Source of the DNA: Anisus vortex
Taxonomy: Eukaryota; Mollusca; Gastropoda; Planorbidae
Direction: 5' to 3'
Assembly: GCA_949126835.1 (NCBI GenBank)
Contig: OX421492.1
Span: 39,976,498-40,040,497, forward strand
DNA: 64,000 nucleotides
This document shows positions 63,173 to 64,000 of this stretch, one piece after another; within the stretch, counting starts at the first letter, position 1, and each line of letters begins with the position of its first letter. The position numbers and the translations under genes are program-made. The notes under the pieces were generated by a model, which saw only the letters and a list, made by a program, of their open reading frames with translations, did not search any database and was not told the DNA's origin.

Positions 63173-64000
63173 AAACTAGTCGTTTTCTTCTCTGTCTTTT
63201 TTTATTATTCATGTAGGCCTATTGAAGTATTTCTTTTCACGAAACAGTAGGCATTTAAAAGATTAATGATTTGGGTACATTTGTAAATAATTAATGTTTC
63301 GACAGACATGCATAAAATGCGATTAAGATGTACATTTATGTACTTTTTTGTTATAGTACCGTAAAACGTTGTGAAGTTGTCAATCGTTTATACTTTATAT
63401 AAATACAATTTAAAACGCATTGAACTTGAAGTATTTTTAATTGACTTGATATAATATTACTATTTATTTATTACAGAGTTTCAACTGTCATAGATAATGA
63501 TAGATATGTCCCAAATTATTAAATCAAGTAGCTGTGACAACTGTAGTAGCTTACCTTAACACGTGTCTCATATTTTCCATTTACTCTCTCAATTTTCACA
63601 TTCAAATTAATCCATATTAAAATGAATTATGAAAAGTTAATTGACAATGTATTTGTCCAACTTTAAAACCTCCCATTTGTCCAGGAGTTCTTTTCAACCA
63701 AACTACTCCTCAATCATCAGTGAGAGATACTATTCCCATTTTACACATCTTTAAAATATTTGCAAGATCAATTCTGATCAATACTGAAGCTGAGGAACAA
63801 TTAGATTTAAGACAATAATTTAAACAAAGAATTATGAACTTTTTTTTGTAATAGACCTGTAAGGCTGTGATTGAAATGATTACACTCTAATGGTAAATGA
63901 TAACACTTATGACAGTTTCACAAAATGATCCACAGACCTTTTAAAAAGATTCCCGATTTTTCAAACGTATGTAATACAAATAAATCATCTAGATATGACT
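63173..64000. other. Gene-free right edge
   Basis: AT-rich sequence without recognised coding, RNA or repeat features. The right end of the adjacent hAT remnant could not be placed. Confidence 0.5.

Noticed and set aside
1..64000. tRNA or other structured RNA genes
   Set aside because: The few GGTTCG-like words (near 46222, 49464 and 53822) lack a matching A box and cloverleaf at the right spacing.

Overview
This is animal nuclear DNA: AT-rich, intron-bearing, full of simple repeats and degraded transposons, with no bacterial features. The best guess is a mollusc, probably a heterobranch gastropod. That rests on a metazoan ELL gene of moderate divergence, neighbouring TRIM-like genes without a C-terminal SPRY domain, and frequent use of the palindrome TAGGCCTA. 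The taxon is an inference of low to moderate confidence; no species-specific marker was found.

Layout. (1) 502-16129 (+): a complete 12-exon ELL gene (RNA polymerase II elongation factor), about 541 residues. Its long introns hold a 2.2 kb hAT-like element, a broken LINE and five separate TTAA-bounded piggyBac-like MITEs. A T-rich probable 3' UTR runs to about 20.8 kb, where back-to-back poly(A) signals face the next gene. (2) 22588-25075 (-): TRIM-like gene A, a two-exon RING/B-box/coiled-coil protein whose C-terminus and 3' flank are one tandem repeat. (3) 25.1-29.9 kb: mostly intergenic, with promoter-like motifs, a LINE remnant and a hAT MITE with a perfect 8-bp target duplication. (4) 29886-40341: a nearly identical head-to-tail duplication of about 5.2 kb. 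Each copy carries a 19-bp minisatellite, a 58/52-bp minisatellite and a foldback element. (5) 41959-46941 (-): TRIM-like gene B, paralogous to A, in the same orientation, with two extra N-terminal exons and a possible phase-symmetric cassette exon. (6) 47-64 kb: no convincing host gene; minisatellites (22, 30 and 27 bp and degenerate arrays), DNA-transposon and LINE remnants, and a broken hAT transposase of the ZMYM1-like type near the right edge.

Function. ELL would act in the nucleus on transcription elongation. The two TRIM-like proteins are predicted E3 ubiquitin ligases. A and B share RING and B-box architecture, identical B-box spacing and a phase-1 intron just before the RING exon, so they look like a local gene duplication now separated by repeat-driven expansion. 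Nothing shows a functional link between ELL and the TRIM genes. No tRNA, rRNA, CRISPR array or intact autonomous transposon was found.
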